A DNA stretch of 64,000 nucleotides from Armatimonadota bacterium (GCA_029547025.1 JAKPQA010000022.1:29105-93104), one strand, 5' to 3'; numbered from the stretch's first letter, positions 53,175-62,516 are shown. The notes: generated by a model from the letters alone, not told the origin. Translations and numbers: made by a program.

Positions 53175-54471
53175 TGAGCGTCGCCCCCACATTCGACTTC
53201 ACCGAGTCGACACCGTGCCGCACGACGTGCTCCCACTCGGGACGGAATCGCTCGATGGCGCTCTGCACGGGCATGGCCGCCGCGTCACCTAGCGGGCAGA
53301 AGCACCGGTTGAGCATGCTGCCGCAGATCTCGTAGAGCAGATCGATGTCGGCGGCCGTTCCCTGCCCCGCCACCAGGCGTTCGAGGATCCGCAGCATCCA
53401 GTTGGTACCCTCCCGGCAGGGCACGCAGAAGCCGCACGATTCGTGGTGGTAGAAGCGAGCCAGGATGAGGCAGGCCTCCACGATGCTCATGGTCTGATCG
53501 ACCACGATGACCGACCCGCAGCCGAGGAGCGATCCCGCCTCACTCACGGACTCGAAGTCCAGGGGGCAATCGATCTGGTCCGGCGTCATGAATGGCACCG
53601 ACGACCCTCCGGGTTGGATGGCTCGGATCTGGTACCCATCCTCCATGCCGCCGGCGCAGCCATAGACCAGTGTCGACAGCGGCGTGCCCATGGCCAGCTC
53701 GTAGTTGCCGCGGTGCCGCACTCGCCCCGAGACGCCGAACACCTTGGTGCCGGGGCTCTTGGCCGTGCCCACACTGCGGAACCACTCGGCGCCGTTCTGA
53801 ACGATGAGGGGCACATTGGCCAGCGTCTCGACGTTGTTCACGACGGTGGGGCATTGGTACAGCCCATGGGTTGCCGGGAAGGGTGGCTTCAGCCTCGGGT
53901 GCCCACGCCGGCCCTCGAGGCTATTGAGGAGGGCAGTCTCCTCGCCGCAGATGTAGGCACCGGCGCCGCGGTACACCGTGACTTTCAGGCTCGTCTGCGT
54001 CCCCACCATGCGCTCGCCCAGATAGCCGGCAGCCTCGGCCTGGTGGATGGCTTCCTCGAGGCGCCGAGCCGCTTCGGCGAGCTCGCCACGCACGTAGATG
54101 AACGCCGCCGCTGCTCCGATGGCGTAACTGGCCAGCGCAATCCCCTCGAGTACCAGGTGTGGGTCGCGCTCCATCAGATAGCGGTCCTTGAACGTGCCCG
54201 GCTCGCTCTCGTCGGCGTTGCAGATCAGGTACCTGGGCTCGGACGTCTCGCGGGGCACGAAGCTCCACTTGAGGCCTGTGGGGAATCCCGCGCCCCCACG
54301 GCCGCGGAGACCGGACGCCTTGACCTGCTCGAGCACGGCGGCCGGCGCGAGCTCATTCAGCGCCCGCTCCAACGCCTGATACCCACCCGAGGCCCGGTAG
54401 ACCGGCAGCTCGTGCGAGTTCTGCGTCTCCTGGTTACGGTAGACCCAGAGGGTCTCGGCGGGATGGGCCAT
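53164..54471 (-). CDS. nuoF: NADH-quinone oxidoreductase subunit F (NADH/FMN-binding)
   Basis: Binds NADH and FMN and carries cluster N3. The 435 residues show GLRGRGGAGFPTGLKW (FMN/NADH site), CNADESEPGTFKDR, YICGEETALLNS, and the cluster ligands in ESCGFCVPCREGT and NRCFCPLGD. ATG at 54471 overlaps the nuoE stop by one base; sequence further upstream in the same frame lies within nuoE. Its presence shows the complex takes electrons from NADH rather than only from ferredoxin. Confidence 0.96.
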   Translation of the reverse strand: MAHPAETLWVYRNQETQNSHELPVYRASGGYQALERALNELAPAAVLEQVKASGLRGRGGAGFPTGLKWSFVPRETSEPRYLICNADESEPGTFKDRYLMERDPHLVLEGIALASYAIGAAAAFIYVRGELAEAARRLEEAIHQAEAAGYLGERMVGTQTSLKVTVYRGAGAYICGEETALLNSLEGRRGHPRLKPPFPATHGLYQCPTVVNNVETLANVPLIVQNGAEWFRSVGTAKSPGTKVFGVSGRVRHRGNYELAMGTPLSTLVYGCAGGMEDGYQIRAIQPGGSSVPFMTPDQIDCPLDFESVSEAGSLLGCGSVIVVDQTMSIVEACLILARFYHHESCGFCVPCREGTNWMLRILERLVAGQGTAADIDLLYEICGSMLNRCFCPLGDAAAMPVQSAIERFRPEWEHVVRHGVDSVKSNVGATLSGH

Positions 54472-54935
54472 CAGGGCAGTCCGTCCAGAATCTCGTCCAC
54501 GCGCTCGACCGTCAGGTGCTCGAAGTAGTCCTCGTTGATCTGCATCACCGGGCCAGAGCCGCACGAGGCCAGGCACTCGACCGTCAACAGCGTAAAGCGC
54601 TCGTCGTGCGTGGTCTCGCCCACCTCGATGCCCAGCCGGCCCCGAAGATGATCGATGACCTGCTGGGCCCCCACCAGGGCGCACGAGATACTCTGGCACA
54701 CCTGGATCACATATTGCCCGCGCGGCCGCAGGGCGAACATGGTGTAGAAGGACGCCCGGCTGGTCACGTCCGACGGCTCCATCGACAGCTCCCGGGCCAC
54801 CACCCGGAGCGACTCCTCGGGCAGATAGCCCTCCTCGCGCTGGATGACCCAGAGCGCCGGGAGTAGTGCGGACTCCCGGCGAGGGAAACTCGCCGCGAGC
54901 CGCCTGATCTCGTCGATGCCCGCCTGGGAGACCAC
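54471..54935 (-). CDS. nuoE: NADH-quinone oxidoreductase subunit E
   Basis: A thioredoxin-fold subunit carrying [2Fe-2S] cluster N1a, 154 residues. Cluster ligands are in VCQSISCALVG and VECLASCGSGP. The N-terminal helical part is ALLPALWVIQREEGYLPEES. GTG at 54935 is set by GGGAGG 11 bases upstream and gives the normal family length. A 53-base gap follows nuoD. Confidence 0.94.
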   Translation of the reverse strand: MVSQAGIDEIRRLAASFPRRESALLPALWVIQREEGYLPEESLRVVARELSMEPSDVTSRASFYTMFALRPRGQYVIQVCQSISCALVGAQQVIDHLRGRLGIEVGETTHDERFTLLTVECLASCGSGPVMQINEDYFEHLTVERVDEILDGLP

Positions 54936-54988
54936 GCGCCTGTCCCTCCCCGGTGTGATGCCGCCGCCAAGGGGCGGGGCCGCACTCG

Positions 54989-56179
54989 CTATCGGTCCAC
55001 CTCGCCCAGGACGAAGTCGGCGCTGGCCAGGATCGCGATCACATCCGCCAGCAGCCGTCCTCGAACCATGGCCGGGAGGACCTGGACGTTCATCAGCGAC
55101 GGCGGCCGGACCCGGCACCGGTAGGGCCGAGGTCCGCCGTCACTCACCACGAGGAATCCGATCTCACCCTTGGGCCCCTCGATGCCCTGATAGGCGGTGC
55201 CCGGTGGCGGTGAGAAGCCCTCCTCGATGATCTTGAAGTGGTGAATCATCGCATGCATGTCGGTCCGTACCCGTTCCCGAGGCGGCATCCACACCCGCCG
55301 GTCCTCACTCATGTGCGCCCCGCCCGGGAGGGCGTCGATGGCCTGCTGGATGATACGTACCGACTGTCGCATCTCCGCCACCCGGACCGCGTACCGATCG
55401 TATACGTCCCCATCCTGGCCTGTCGGGATGTCGAACTCGAACCGGTCGTAGAGGCTGTATGGCTGAGACTTGCGGAGATCCCAGGCGACGCCGGCGGCGC
55501 GGAGCATGGGTCCGGTGACACCCCAGTTTATCAGCTCATCACCGGTCAACCGCCCGATTCCGCGCGTGCGCTTCAGCCAGATGGGATTTTCCGTCAGTAA
55601 CCGTTCGTAGTCGTCGAAGCGTGCGGGCAGAGGGGCGATGGCCCGGCGGACTTTGGGGATGAACTCGGGCGAGAGATCGGCCAGCAGCCCCCCGACGCAG
55701 ATGTAGCTGGGCGTAATGCGGCCCCCGGTGGTGTCCTCCCACGCCTCAAGCAGCGTCTCGCGCTCGCGGAAGCAGTAGAGGAAAACGGACATGGCTCCGA
55801 GCTCCATGGCGCTCGTGCCCAGCCACACGAGATGGCTCGCGATGCGGCTCATCTCGCACAGGATCACGCGGGCGACCTGGGCGCGCTCGGGCACCTCGAT
55901 GCCCATGAGCTTCTCGACGGCCAAGCAGTAGGCCAGGTTGTTCGTCATGGGCGACAGGTAATCCATGCGGTCAGTAATGGTGACCGCTTGGTAGTACTTG
56001 AGATGCTCCATGTGCTTCTCCATGCCCGTGTGCAGGTAGCCCACATCGGGCATGCAGTCGACGACGGTCTCGCCTTCGAGCGTGAGGACGAGCCGGAGCA
56101 CCCCGTGCGTGCTCGGGTGCTGAGGCCCCAGGTTCAGGGTCAGAGTCTCGCGGCCTGCCTCAACGGGGGCACCGGTCAT
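54989..56179 (-). CDS. nuoD: NADH-quinone oxidoreductase subunit D
   Basis: The 49-kDa-type subunit lining the quinone site, descended from hydrogenase large subunits. The 396 residues include LGPQHPSTHGVLR with the histidine facing the quinone, GYLHTGMEKHMEHL and DYLSPMTNN. The C-terminus reads AILASADFVLGEVDR, the usual ending of the family. The ATG overlaps the nuoC stop (ATGA), so nuoC and nuoD are separate proteins here, unlike the NuoCD fusion of E. coli. Confidence 0.96.
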   Translation of the reverse strand: MTGAPVEAGRETLTLNLGPQHPSTHGVLRLVLTLEGETVVDCMPDVGYLHTGMEKHMEHLKYYQAVTITDRMDYLSPMTNNLAYCLAVEKLMGIEVPERAQVARVILCEMSRIASHLVWLGTSAMELGAMSVFLYCFRERETLLEAWEDTTGGRITPSYICVGGLLADLSPEFIPKVRRAIAPLPARFDDYERLLTENPIWLKRTRGIGRLTGDELINWGVTGPMLRAAGVAWDLRKSQPYSLYDRFEFDIPTGQDGDVYDRYAVRVAEMRQSVRIIQQAIDALPGGAHMSEDRRVWMPPRERVRTDMHAMIHHFKIIEEGFSPPPGTAYQGIEGPKGEIGFLVVSDGGPRPYRCRVRPPSLMNVQVLPAMVRGRLLADVIAILASADFVLGEVDR

Positions 56180-56703
56180 GGGCGGTCGTCCCCCCGCAAC
56201 GGGTACTCCTTGCGTAGCGGATGCCCCTGCCAGTCCTCGGGCAGCACCAGCCGCCGCAAGTCAGGGTGACCGTCGAAGCGGATGCCCATGAGGTCGAAGA
56301 CCTCGCGCTCGAGGAAGCCGGCGGCGTGCCAGAGCCCAATGACGCTGGGCACCGTCGGGTCATCCGACGGCACTCCGACAGCCAGGAACAGCCGTTCGTT
56401 GCGCGTCAGCGACATGAGCTGGTAGATGACGTCAAAGCGCGGCTCGCAGCCAGGGCGACAACCCGACCAGTCGACGGCGGTCAGATCGACCAACAGGGCG
56501 AAGTCGAGCGCCGATGCATCACGGAGGCTCTGGCAGGCCGCGACGACGGAGTGTGCATCGACGCGGAGGCATGGAGTGCCTCGGAAGTCGCTGATCTCAA
56601 GGGGTCCCCGTCCCGTGGCGGCCTCGATGGCCGCAACGGCCGCCCTGACGAGAGTGGTACCACCGGACCGCGGTGTCACCTCCGGAGGTGTCGCTTCGCT
56701 CAT
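56176..56703 (-). CDS. nuoC: NADH-quinone oxidoreductase subunit C
   Basis: The 30-kDa subunit, 175 residues. It carries the family signature [20 protein letters not shown] and ends near [16 protein letters not shown]. The first 25 residues are low-complexity. The ATG at 56703 overlaps the nuoB stop (ATGA). It holds no cofactor and helps anchor NuoD and NuoI. Confidence 0.95.
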   Translation of the reverse strand: MSEATPPEVTPRSGGTTLVRAAVAAIEAATGRGPLEISDFRGTPCLRVDAHSVVAACQSLRDASALDFALLVDLTAVDWSGCRPGCEPRFDVIYQLMSLTRNERLFLAVGVPSDDPTVPSVIGLWHAAGFLEREVFDLMGIRFDGHPDLRRLVLPEDWQGHPLRKEYPLRGDDRP

Positions 56704-57176
56704 CGCTGCACCAACCGGCTCTGACGGATCTGCTCGTGCAGTTGGAGGATCCCGTGCATGAGCATCTCGGGCCGCGGCGGGCAGGCAGGGACATAGACAT
56801 CGACGGGGACCACATGGTCGACGCCCTGAACGATGGCGTAGTTGTCGAACACGCCGCCGGAGGAGGCGCAGGCGCCCATGGCGATGACCCACTTGGGCTC
56901 GGGCATCTGATCGTAGAGGTGCCGGATGACCGGGGCCATCTTCACGCTGACTCGTCCCGCCACAATCATCAGGTCCGCCTGGCGGGGCGAGGGGCGGAAC
57001 ACCTCCATGCCAAAGCGCGACAGGTCGGTCCGGGCGGCCGCCGTGGCCATCATCTCAATGGCGCAACAGGCCAAGCCCATCGACAGGGGCCAGGTCGAGT
57101 ATTCGCGCGCCCAGTTCACGATCCGCTCGACGGTGGTCAAGAAGATGCCGGGCGGGATCCTCTCCTCTAGTCCCAC
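56700..57176 (-). CDS. nuoB: NADH-quinone oxidoreductase subunit B
   Basis: Carries the terminal cluster N2, which reduces quinone. The 158 residues have the tandem cysteines in [11 protein letters not shown], then [10 protein letters not shown] and [10 protein letters not shown] for the remaining ligands. GTG at 57176 is chosen from GGGGGG about 6 bases upstream. It overlaps the end of nuoA by 10 bases. A GTG seven codons earlier also exists. Confidence 0.95.
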   Translation of the reverse strand: MGLEERIPPGIFLTTVERIVNWAREYSTWPLSMGLACCAIEMMATAAARTDLSRFGMEVFRPSPRQADLMIVAGRVSVKMAPVIRHLYDQMPEPKWVIAMGACASSGGVFDNYAIVQGVDHVVPVDVYVPACPPRPEMLMHGILQLHEQIRQSRLVQR

Positions 57177-57523
57177 TCGAAGCCCCCCGCCCGCCACACG
57201 TACGCGTACGCGGCCACCAGGATAGCGGTGAAGATCCCCATCTCGATCAGACCGAACAGGCGCAGGTCACGAAAGAGCACGGCCCATGGGTAGAAGAACG
57301 CGAGCTCCACATCGAAAAGGATGAACAACATCGCCACGACGTGAAACTTCACCGCGAAGCGCCGCCGGGCATCCCCCACAGGCCACATGCCGCATTCGTA
57401 TGGCTCCGCCTTCTGTGCGGTAGCATGCCGGGGACCCACCAGGCGCGCGAGCAGGCACATGCCCCCGGCAACCGCGGCGGCGAACACGCCCATGACGAGG
57501 ATGGGGAAGTAGCTCTCCAACAT
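57167..57523 (-). CDS. nuoA: NADH-quinone oxidoreductase subunit A
   Basis: A small membrane subunit, 118 residues with three helices. It contains [19 protein letters not shown] and [23 protein letters not shown], both typical. It is the first gene of the 14-gene complex I operon. GGAG lies about 10 bases before the ATG. The 219-base divergent gap upstream (57524-57742) must hold its promoter, but I recognise no clear hexamers there. Confidence 0.96.
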   Translation of the reverse strand: MLESYFPILVMGVFAAAVAGGMCLLARLVGPRHATAQKAEPYECGMWPVGDARRRFAVKFHVVAMLFILFDVELAFFYPWAVLFRDLRLFGLIEMGIFTAILVAAYAYVWRAGGFEWD

Positions 57524-57742
57524 GGCCCACGAGCTCCATCAACAGGTTCAAACGGCGTCTCGTTGCGCGACCCACTCCGGCGGGCGCGAGCCGGGGTCCT
57601 GCGGACGGCCCAGCGCTCGGCCCCGCCAACCGAAGCATTTCGCCCCGATGCCGGCCCCACCTTCCGATGCGGGCAGGAGCGTTTGGCGGCGTCCCGAAGG
57701 TTCCCACGGGTGGCAGACTGTTCCCGGAGAGGCGGCCCGCCG

Positions 57743-58018
57743 ATGGAAATCACGATGGTATCACTACGTTACTCGACGGGGGCAGAGTGCCCGAAATGCC
57801 AGGAGGCGAGGCAATACCTGGCCGGCCGGGGCCTGCTGGAGCGGATCAGCCGCTGCCTGCATGCTGAGGACGGCGATCCCGAGAGCGAGGGCGTCCGCCT
57901 GGCCGTCGAGCACGGCATGACGCGCTTCCCCTTCTTTGTGGTCTCCGATGGCAATGAGCAGCGGGTCTACTCCTCCGTGGTGAAGCTCGTCCGCGAGGTG
58001 CTGGCGCCGCCGGCGTGA
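57743..58018 (+). CDS. Glutaredoxin/thioredoxin-like small protein
   Basis: A 91-residue protein with a redox CxxC in AECPKCQEARQYL near residue 16 and the cis-proline segment MTRFPFFVVSDG near residue 60, the layout of a glutaredoxin-like fold. The partner is unknown. ATG at 57743 follows a GGAGAGG about 10 bases upstream. The gene is divergent from nuoA. It might serve in electron transfer or in repair of thiol proteins; nothing in the sequence narrows this. Confidence 0.8.
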   Translation: MEITMVSLRYSTGAECPKCQEARQYLAGRGLLERISRCLHAEDGDPESEGVRLAVEHGMTRFPFFVVSDGNEQRVYSSVVKLVREVLAPPA

Positions 58019-58120
58019 GGGCGGCCATCGCCGCCCTACTTGCGCGGGGGGCACGCGCTGGGCGATAGTTGGGTTGTGTGAGACATCGCGTGGTCGCAGA
58101 CCAGCGAGGGGGCGGTGGTT

Positions 58121-58351
58121 GTGCCCTGTGTGTTGGACTTTCCGGTCTACTACGAACAGGATGAGGCGGGAGGGTACGTCGTCGTGTGCCCAGCACTGCC
58201 GGGGTGCTACAGCCAGGGGGACGACCTCACCGACGCCGAGGCGAACATCCGTGGGTGCATAGAGATGTGCCTGGACGAGATGGAGGCCAGGGGCGAGGAG
58301 CTTCCCACGGCCAAACCCAGACTGACGGGCCACATCGTGATCGCGCGGTGA
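58121..58351 (+). CDS. hicB: HicB-family antitoxin
   Basis: A 76-residue protein with the HicB partial RNase-H-like fold: FPVYYEQDEAGGYVVVCPALPGCYSQGD, then DAEANIRGCIEMCLDEM and GEELPTAK. Antitoxins of this group bind and block HicA and often repress their own operon, yet no clear C-terminal DNA-binding domain is seen here. GTG at 58121 is preferred, with GAGGGGG 9 bases upstream; a GTG two codons earlier is possible. The stop overlaps the hicA start (GTGA). Confidence 0.85.
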   Translation: MPCVLDFPVYYEQDEAGGYVVVCPALPGCYSQGDDLTDAEANIRGCIEMCLDEMEARGEELPTAKPRLTGHIVIAR

Positions 58352-58581
58352 CCGGGCGGCTGCCCGTCGTGAGTGGCGATGATGCCATCGCCGCCTTCCG
58401 CCGGGCTGGGTACGACGTTACCCACCAGAGGGGGAGCCATGTCCGCATGCGGCACCCTCTCGATCCCGGTCGCTTGCCGCTGCCCGTTCCCCGGCATCAC
58501 GAGCTCAAGCCCGGCCTGCTGAGGCGGCTCGTCCGGGACGTGGGACTGAGCATCGACGAGTTCCGCGGCCTGCTGCGGTAG
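58348..58581 (+). CDS. hicA: HicA-family mRNA interferase toxin
   Basis: A 77-residue toxin of the HicA dsRNA-binding-like fold. It carries LPVVSGDDAIAAFRRAGY, the catalytic histidine in QRGSHVRMRHP and ELKPGLLRRLVRDVGLSIDEF. It cleaves mRNA when free of HicB. The GTG start overlaps the antitoxin stop. The antitoxin-first order is the reverse of the classical hicAB locus but is common. It seems intact, with the histidine in place. Confidence 0.88.
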   Translation: MTGRLPVVSGDDAIAAFRRAGYDVTHQRGSHVRMRHPLDPGRLPLPVPRHHELKPGLLRRLVRDVGLSIDEFRGLLR

Positions 58582-58612
58582 GACGTCGAGGAGCCCACCG
58601 GCGTGAGGGGCA

Positions 58613-59431
58613 GTGGAGGCAGAGCGTGTCGTCCGCAACGCCCGCTCGGCACATCAGCATGGAGGCCGCCTCGGAAGCCGCCTGCCGGCAGTTCTGGACC
58701 GGGTTCGTCGGGCGGTACTCACGGTGGTGTCGCTCAAGCTCCTGACGTGGAGCTGGGAGCCGTACGGGTATGTCGCCGCGATGGTCTATGGCATCATCGG
58801 CGGCCTGGTGAACTGCTCCCGGCTCCGACCACTGCTGTGGGTAGTGGCCGTCGGATCGCTAGGCCTGATCTACGTCGCCGCCTACTCGGATGTCTTCGTC
58901 GGCCCGTGCAACACACTGGTCCGGAGCGATCCGCTCCAGCCGGCCGACGCCATCGTCGTGCTCTCGGGAGGCGTCACTTCCGAGGGGAAGCTCGACACCA
59001 TGGGGCTGCAGCGGACCCTCAACGCCATGGAGCTCGTTCGTCAGGGCTGGGCGCCGGTGCTCGTGCGGACGACCACGAGCCGGCGCAACACGGCCGAGGA
59101 GGACGTGAGGTACCTGGCCGGGCTGTTCGGCGACGTCACCGTTGAGGCCGTCGGCCCAGTGGCGAATACACACGGTGAGGCCACGGCGGTGGCCGAGCTC
59201 GCCACGCAGCGCGGCTGGTCGCGCATGGTCCTCGTGACCTCGCCCGTGCACTCGATGCGGGCCTCGGCGTGCTTCGAGAAGGTCGGGTTGGCGGTGCTCT
59301 CCTCGCCCTGCTGGGAGCGCGACTACTCCCTCCGGCGCCCGCGTCACCACATCGACCGGCTTACCATCTTCCGCCGCTGGATGTATGAGCCAATCAGCTG
59401 GCAGATGTACAGAGTCCGGGGCTGGCTGTAG
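58613..59431 (+). CDS. YdcF-like (DUF218) membrane-anchored protein
   Basis: A 272-residue protein. Two hydrophobic stretches come first (VAAMVYGIIGGLVN and LLWVVAVGSLGLIYVAAY). The DUF218/YdcF domain follows with ADAIVVLSGGVTSEGK, TSRRNTAEEDVRYLA, VANTHGEATAVAELA and MVLVTSPVHSMRA. Family members are tied to envelope metabolism (SanA, ElyC), and the nucleotide-like fold faces the periplasm in some. The GTG start at 58613 has GAGGGG only two bases upstream, so a slightly later start is possible. It lies 31 bases after hicA and converges with the next gene. Confidence 0.82.
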   Translation: MEAERVVRNARSAHQHGGRLGSRLPAVLDRVRRAVLTVVSLKLLTWSWEPYGYVAAMVYGIIGGLVNCSRLRPLLWVVAVGSLGLIYVAAYSDVFVGPCNTLVRSDPLQPADAIVVLSGGVTSEGKLDTMGLQRTLNAMELVRQGWAPVLVRTTTSRRNTAEEDVRYLAGLFGDVTVEAVGPVANTHGEATAVAELATQRGWSRMVLVTSPVHSMRASACFEKVGLAVLSSPCWERDYSLRRPRHHIDRLTIFRRWMYEPISWQMYRVRGWL

Positions 59432-59432
59432 A

Positions 59433-59459
59433 GCGGGCGCCACGAGCGAGGGTGCCCGC
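59433..59459. terminator. Hairpin between convergent genes
   Basis: GCGGGCGCC pairs with GGTGCCCGC (nine pairs, one G-U) around a 9-base loop, in the 36-base gap between the YdcF-like and PD40 stops. It could end transcripts from both sides. There is no T-run. Confidence 0.55.
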
Positions 59460-59467
59460 GGCGTGCC

Positions 59468-61087
59468 TCACGACGCCTCCAGTACCTCCCCGGTCCCGGC
59501 ATCCAGCTCCACGCGTTGAGCCCCCTGGGGCGCCATGTCGGCGGTTCCCCCTGCAGTGAGCACCGAGCCGAACGCCCCGCGCAGGATGACCCGGCCGCCG
59601 TCCACACGCGCCGTGACTCTCGGCACTCCGGCGGCAGCAGCGAGCGCCTTGGTGGTGCTCGGGAGCACCGTCACGACCTTGCCGGTCGATGCCGAGAAGA
59701 GCATGAGCACCGACGTGGTGACCGGCGAGCTGGCCGTCGACCAGTAGATGGGCCGGGTCCCCGGCCCCGCGTCCTCACGCACGCCGTCGATCTGCGCCGC
59801 TTCTACCAGAGCGCCCACCAGTCGACTGCCGGTGTTGGGGACGCCGCTCGCGGCGATGCCGGACCAGTAGGCCGAGGGGATGTCCAGCCCTACTGCCTCC
59901 GCCAAGCCCGACTCGCTGAGGCCGAGGATCATCAGCCCCTGGCCGGTGCCAAAGGGTGGCGAGGCGCCCCAGTCACTTCCGGCCGGACCGATGAGTGACC
60001 GCACCGCCTGCGGAGCGCGGCACCAGTCTGGGTGGGCCGACGCGCCATACGACGGGGTGAGCTCGCGGGAGTCACTGGGGTCGTCCACCCGGACTACCCG
60101 GACTGACAGCATGTGCTGGTAGGCGATGTAGTTCCCATCGGGCGACCACGTGGGGTGCGTCTCGGAGGCAGAGGTGGCCACGATCTCTCTCTTGTTCCCG
60201 CCGTCCGCGTCCATCACCCAGATGTTCCAGTCGGAGCCCGTGCACCGCGACCACGCGATTCGCGTGCCGTCCGGCGACCAGGCAGGCGAGTCGTCGTCCA
60301 CCGTGGCGCCCTCGGTCAGATTGCGCCATCCTGTTGTGTAGCCGTACGGCACCACCCAGATATCAGAGCCTCCGCTGCTTCGGTCTGGGTTGTGCGAGAT
60401 CGCCACGTAGTTGCCGTTGGGAGACCATGCGGGGCTCCGCTCATCCCCGGCGGTCGCCGCCAACGCCTTGGGGTTCGCGCCGTCGCTCGACCGCATCTCG
60501 TAGACATCCCATGTGCCCGTGCGGTTGGTCTCGAACGCGATCTTGGCCGAATCCGGCGACCAGCACGGCGCGTTGTCAGACGAGGTCTGCGTGGTAATGC
60601 GCGTCGCGGAGCTGCCCGTCGATTTCATGTGAAAGATGTCGTAGCTGCCGTACATGTTGGACGCGAATGCGAGTTTCGTGCCGTCCGGCGACCAGCAGGG
60701 GTTGTACTCCGAGGATGCCCATGAGGCCAGACGTGACGCGAACCCTTTGGTCGGGTCGACGGTCCAGAGGTCGTAATCCTGGCCATCATTTGGGTAGAAC
60801 GACACCAACAGCCGCCCGGGGCCCATCTCGGCAAGCCGGGTGATGGCGGCGCCGTAGTACCCGGTGAAGCACACCTCGGCGCTGTCCGGCACGGGCAGGT
60901 CTAGTCGCTTGATACCCGATGCCGCCTCAATGCGGACCGAGCCCAGGTCGAGCTCAGTCGTATCCCCCGGCGCTCCTGTGCCTGCTTCGGGGCCTCCGTC
61001 TCCTCCATCCGGACCCGCGCCACAGCCTGCGAGACACGCAAACCCAAGAGCTACCAGCAGTCCCATACTTCCGCGCAAACGCCGCAC
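59468..61087 (-). CDS. PD40/TolB-like beta-propeller lipoprotein
   Basis: A 539-residue protein with a lipoprotein signal (GLLVALGFACLAGC, a good LAGC lipobox) followed by a Gly/Asp/Glu-rich linker. Five PD40 (TolB-type) blades follow, each with a W-S-P-D/N-G/S core: CWSPDGTKLAF, CWSPDSAKIAF, AWSPNGNYVAI, AWSPDGTRIAW and TWSPDGNYIAY. The last 180 residues form a separate domain that I do not recognise, with PetM-like repeats absent. It is probably a periplasmic binding protein. GTG at 61087 is set by GAGGGGG seven bases upstream. It is divergent from the next gene. Confidence 0.82.
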   Translation of the reverse strand: MRRLRGSMGLLVALGFACLAGCGAGPDGGDGGPEAGTGAPGDTTELDLGSVRIEAASGIKRLDLPVPDSAEVCFTGYYGAAITRLAEMGPGRLLVSFYPNDGQDYDLWTVDPTKGFASRLASWASSEYNPCWSPDGTKLAFASNMYGSYDIFHMKSTGSSATRITTQTSSDNAPCWSPDSAKIAFETNRTGTWDVYEMRSSDGANPKALAATAGDERSPAWSPNGNYVAISHNPDRSSGGSDIWVVPYGYTTGWRNLTEGATVDDDSPAWSPDGTRIAWSRCTGSDWNIWVMDADGGNKREIVATSASETHPTWSPDGNYIAYQHMLSVRVVRVDDPSDSRELTPSYGASAHPDWCRAPQAVRSLIGPAGSDWGASPPFGTGQGLMILGLSESGLAEAVGLDIPSAYWSGIAASGVPNTGSRLVGALVEAAQIDGVREDAGPGTRPIYWSTASSPVTTSVLMLFSASTGKVVTVLPSTTKALAAAAGVPRVTARVDGGRVILRGAFGSVLTAGGTADMAPQGAQRVELDAGTGEVLEAS

Positions 61088-61244
61088 TCCCGTTCCCCCT
61101 CGGTAGGACCATTCCGGCCGTCCGGCCAATGCCGGCTCCCGCTGCCACACCGCCCTAGTCTCCTACAGCATTCGGGCCCCATCGGCACTCATCGAGTGTC
61201 ATAGCTACTGCATACCGCCCGGTCTCATCTGAGGAGGCCCTGTC

Positions 61245-62447
61245 GTGTCCGTTCCAGTGGCCTGCTGTGTTCTCCTCTGCCATGCTCTCATCGCCCCATC
61301 GGCCGGAGAGCCCGTGAGGACACTCGCCGTCGATGGGCGCTACGTGACCCTGAACGGCCAAGCTGCTTTCCTGGCGGGCCAGATGGCGCCTTCCGCCGGC
61401 AAGACGGACTCACTGGAGGAGCTGCAGCGCATCGTCGACGTGATGATGCTCCCCTTCGGGATGAACCTGTGGATCGGCGGCCTCGGCGGCATTGACTACG
61501 GTGCCTACAACGAGGTCGTCAACATCGAGCGAGGCCTCGAACGCGAGGCGGGGCGCCACCAGTACCCGTGGCTGCGGACCGGCGGTGGCCGGACCGAGTT
61601 CGGCGGAGCCCGCTTCGACCTGGACCGGTGGGACGAGACCTACTTCACCCTTCTGCACCAGAAGGTGGTACTGCTGAACCGATTGGGCATTGTCCCGGTC
61701 ATCGAGGTGTTCAGCGACCACGCCATCGATGTGCCGCTGCACTGGCGCGGGCACCCGCTCCACCCAGCGAACAACGCCAATAGCCTAGGGCTGGACTCCG
61801 ACTCGGGGATGCCCGGGTTCTGGACCGACGCCCGGGCCCTGGGGTATCAGGACGGCTTCGTCCGCCGGTTGCTGGGCAGCCTGGCGGGCAGCTGCGCCAT
61901 CGTCTCGCCCTTGGGCGAAGCCAACCGCACTCCCGTGGGCTACATGACCCGCTGGCTCGACGTACTGGAGGCGCACAAGACGGCCCATCCCGGTCAGATG
62001 CTCGTGTGCGTGTCTGGCCGGTCCGAGGTTCTGGACGCCTGCGCCACGCATCCGGCCGTGGATCTGGTCGACATCTACTGCTACCACGAGGGGCGCTACG
62101 ACGATCCGGAGGTCAACGTCCCGGACGGCCCGCTCGGGGTGCGAGCCACCGTCCGGGAGGCGTGGGAGCGCTACGGCAAGCCCGTGACGAAGCTCTACCA
62201 CAAGTACGGGTACCCCTACGCCGATCCGGCCTCGCCGTGGGCCGACCCGGCCACGGGTACGGACGGCGGCGGCCCGCCATCGGCCGGGCCCGATGCACTC
62301 CGCGCTCTGGCCGAGGCTGGAGGCGCGGGCTTCTTCTTCAAGATGGCCTGGGCTCGAGACCGCGGACAGCACCTCAGACCCGACGCCTGGTCCGTGGCCA
62401 TGGGCGAGTTCCTGCGGAGCTGGGTGCCGCTGGACGAGGCCGATTGA
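61245..62447 (+). CDS. Exported TIM-barrel glycoside-hydrolase-like protein
   Basis: A 400-residue protein with an N-terminal signal (VACCVLLCHALIAPSAG). The rest looks like a (beta/alpha)8 barrel of the GH-A kind: VDGRYVTLNGQAAFLAGQM at the start (the DUF4038-like opening), GIVPVIEVFSDHA, SPLGEANRTP with a glutamate in the usual acid/base place, and VDLVDIYCYHEG. I cannot assign a GH family or substrate. GAGGAGG lies seven bases before the GTG start. It is followed 73 bases on by the beta-helix gene, and the two may act on one polysaccharide. Confidence 0.6.
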   Translation: MSVPVACCVLLCHALIAPSAGEPVRTLAVDGRYVTLNGQAAFLAGQMAPSAGKTDSLEELQRIVDVMMLPFGMNLWIGGLGGIDYGAYNEVVNIERGLEREAGRHQYPWLRTGGGRTEFGGARFDLDRWDETYFTLLHQKVVLLNRLGIVPVIEVFSDHAIDVPLHWRGHPLHPANNANSLGLDSDSGMPGFWTDARALGYQDGFVRRLLGSLAGSCAIVSPLGEANRTPVGYMTRWLDVLEAHKTAHPGQMLVCVSGRSEVLDACATHPAVDLVDIYCYHEGRYDDPEVNVPDGPLGVRATVREAWERYGKPVTKLYHKYGYPYADPASPWADPATGTDGGGPPSAGPDALRALAEAGGAGFFFKMAWARDRGQHLRPDAWSVAMGEFLRSWVPLDEAD

Positions 62448-62507
62448 CGGCCCCTGCGCCCGAGGACCACGTGAGACGGGCGCCGAACTGCAGCGCACGT
62501 CATCTGC

Positions 62508-62516
62508 GGGGGGGGG
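62508..62516 (+). repeat. Run of nine G in the ribosome-binding region
   Basis: Nine consecutive G residues end four bases before the ATG of the beta-helix gene, where the Shine-Dalgarno sequence should be. It can pair with the C-rich anti-SD only in part. Tracts of this length can slip, which would change spacing to the start codon. Confidence 0.7.

Noticed and set aside
58019..58114. Weak promoter-like TTGCGC...GATAGT before hicB
   Set aside because: Both hexamers are poor and the spacing is 18; not enough to call.
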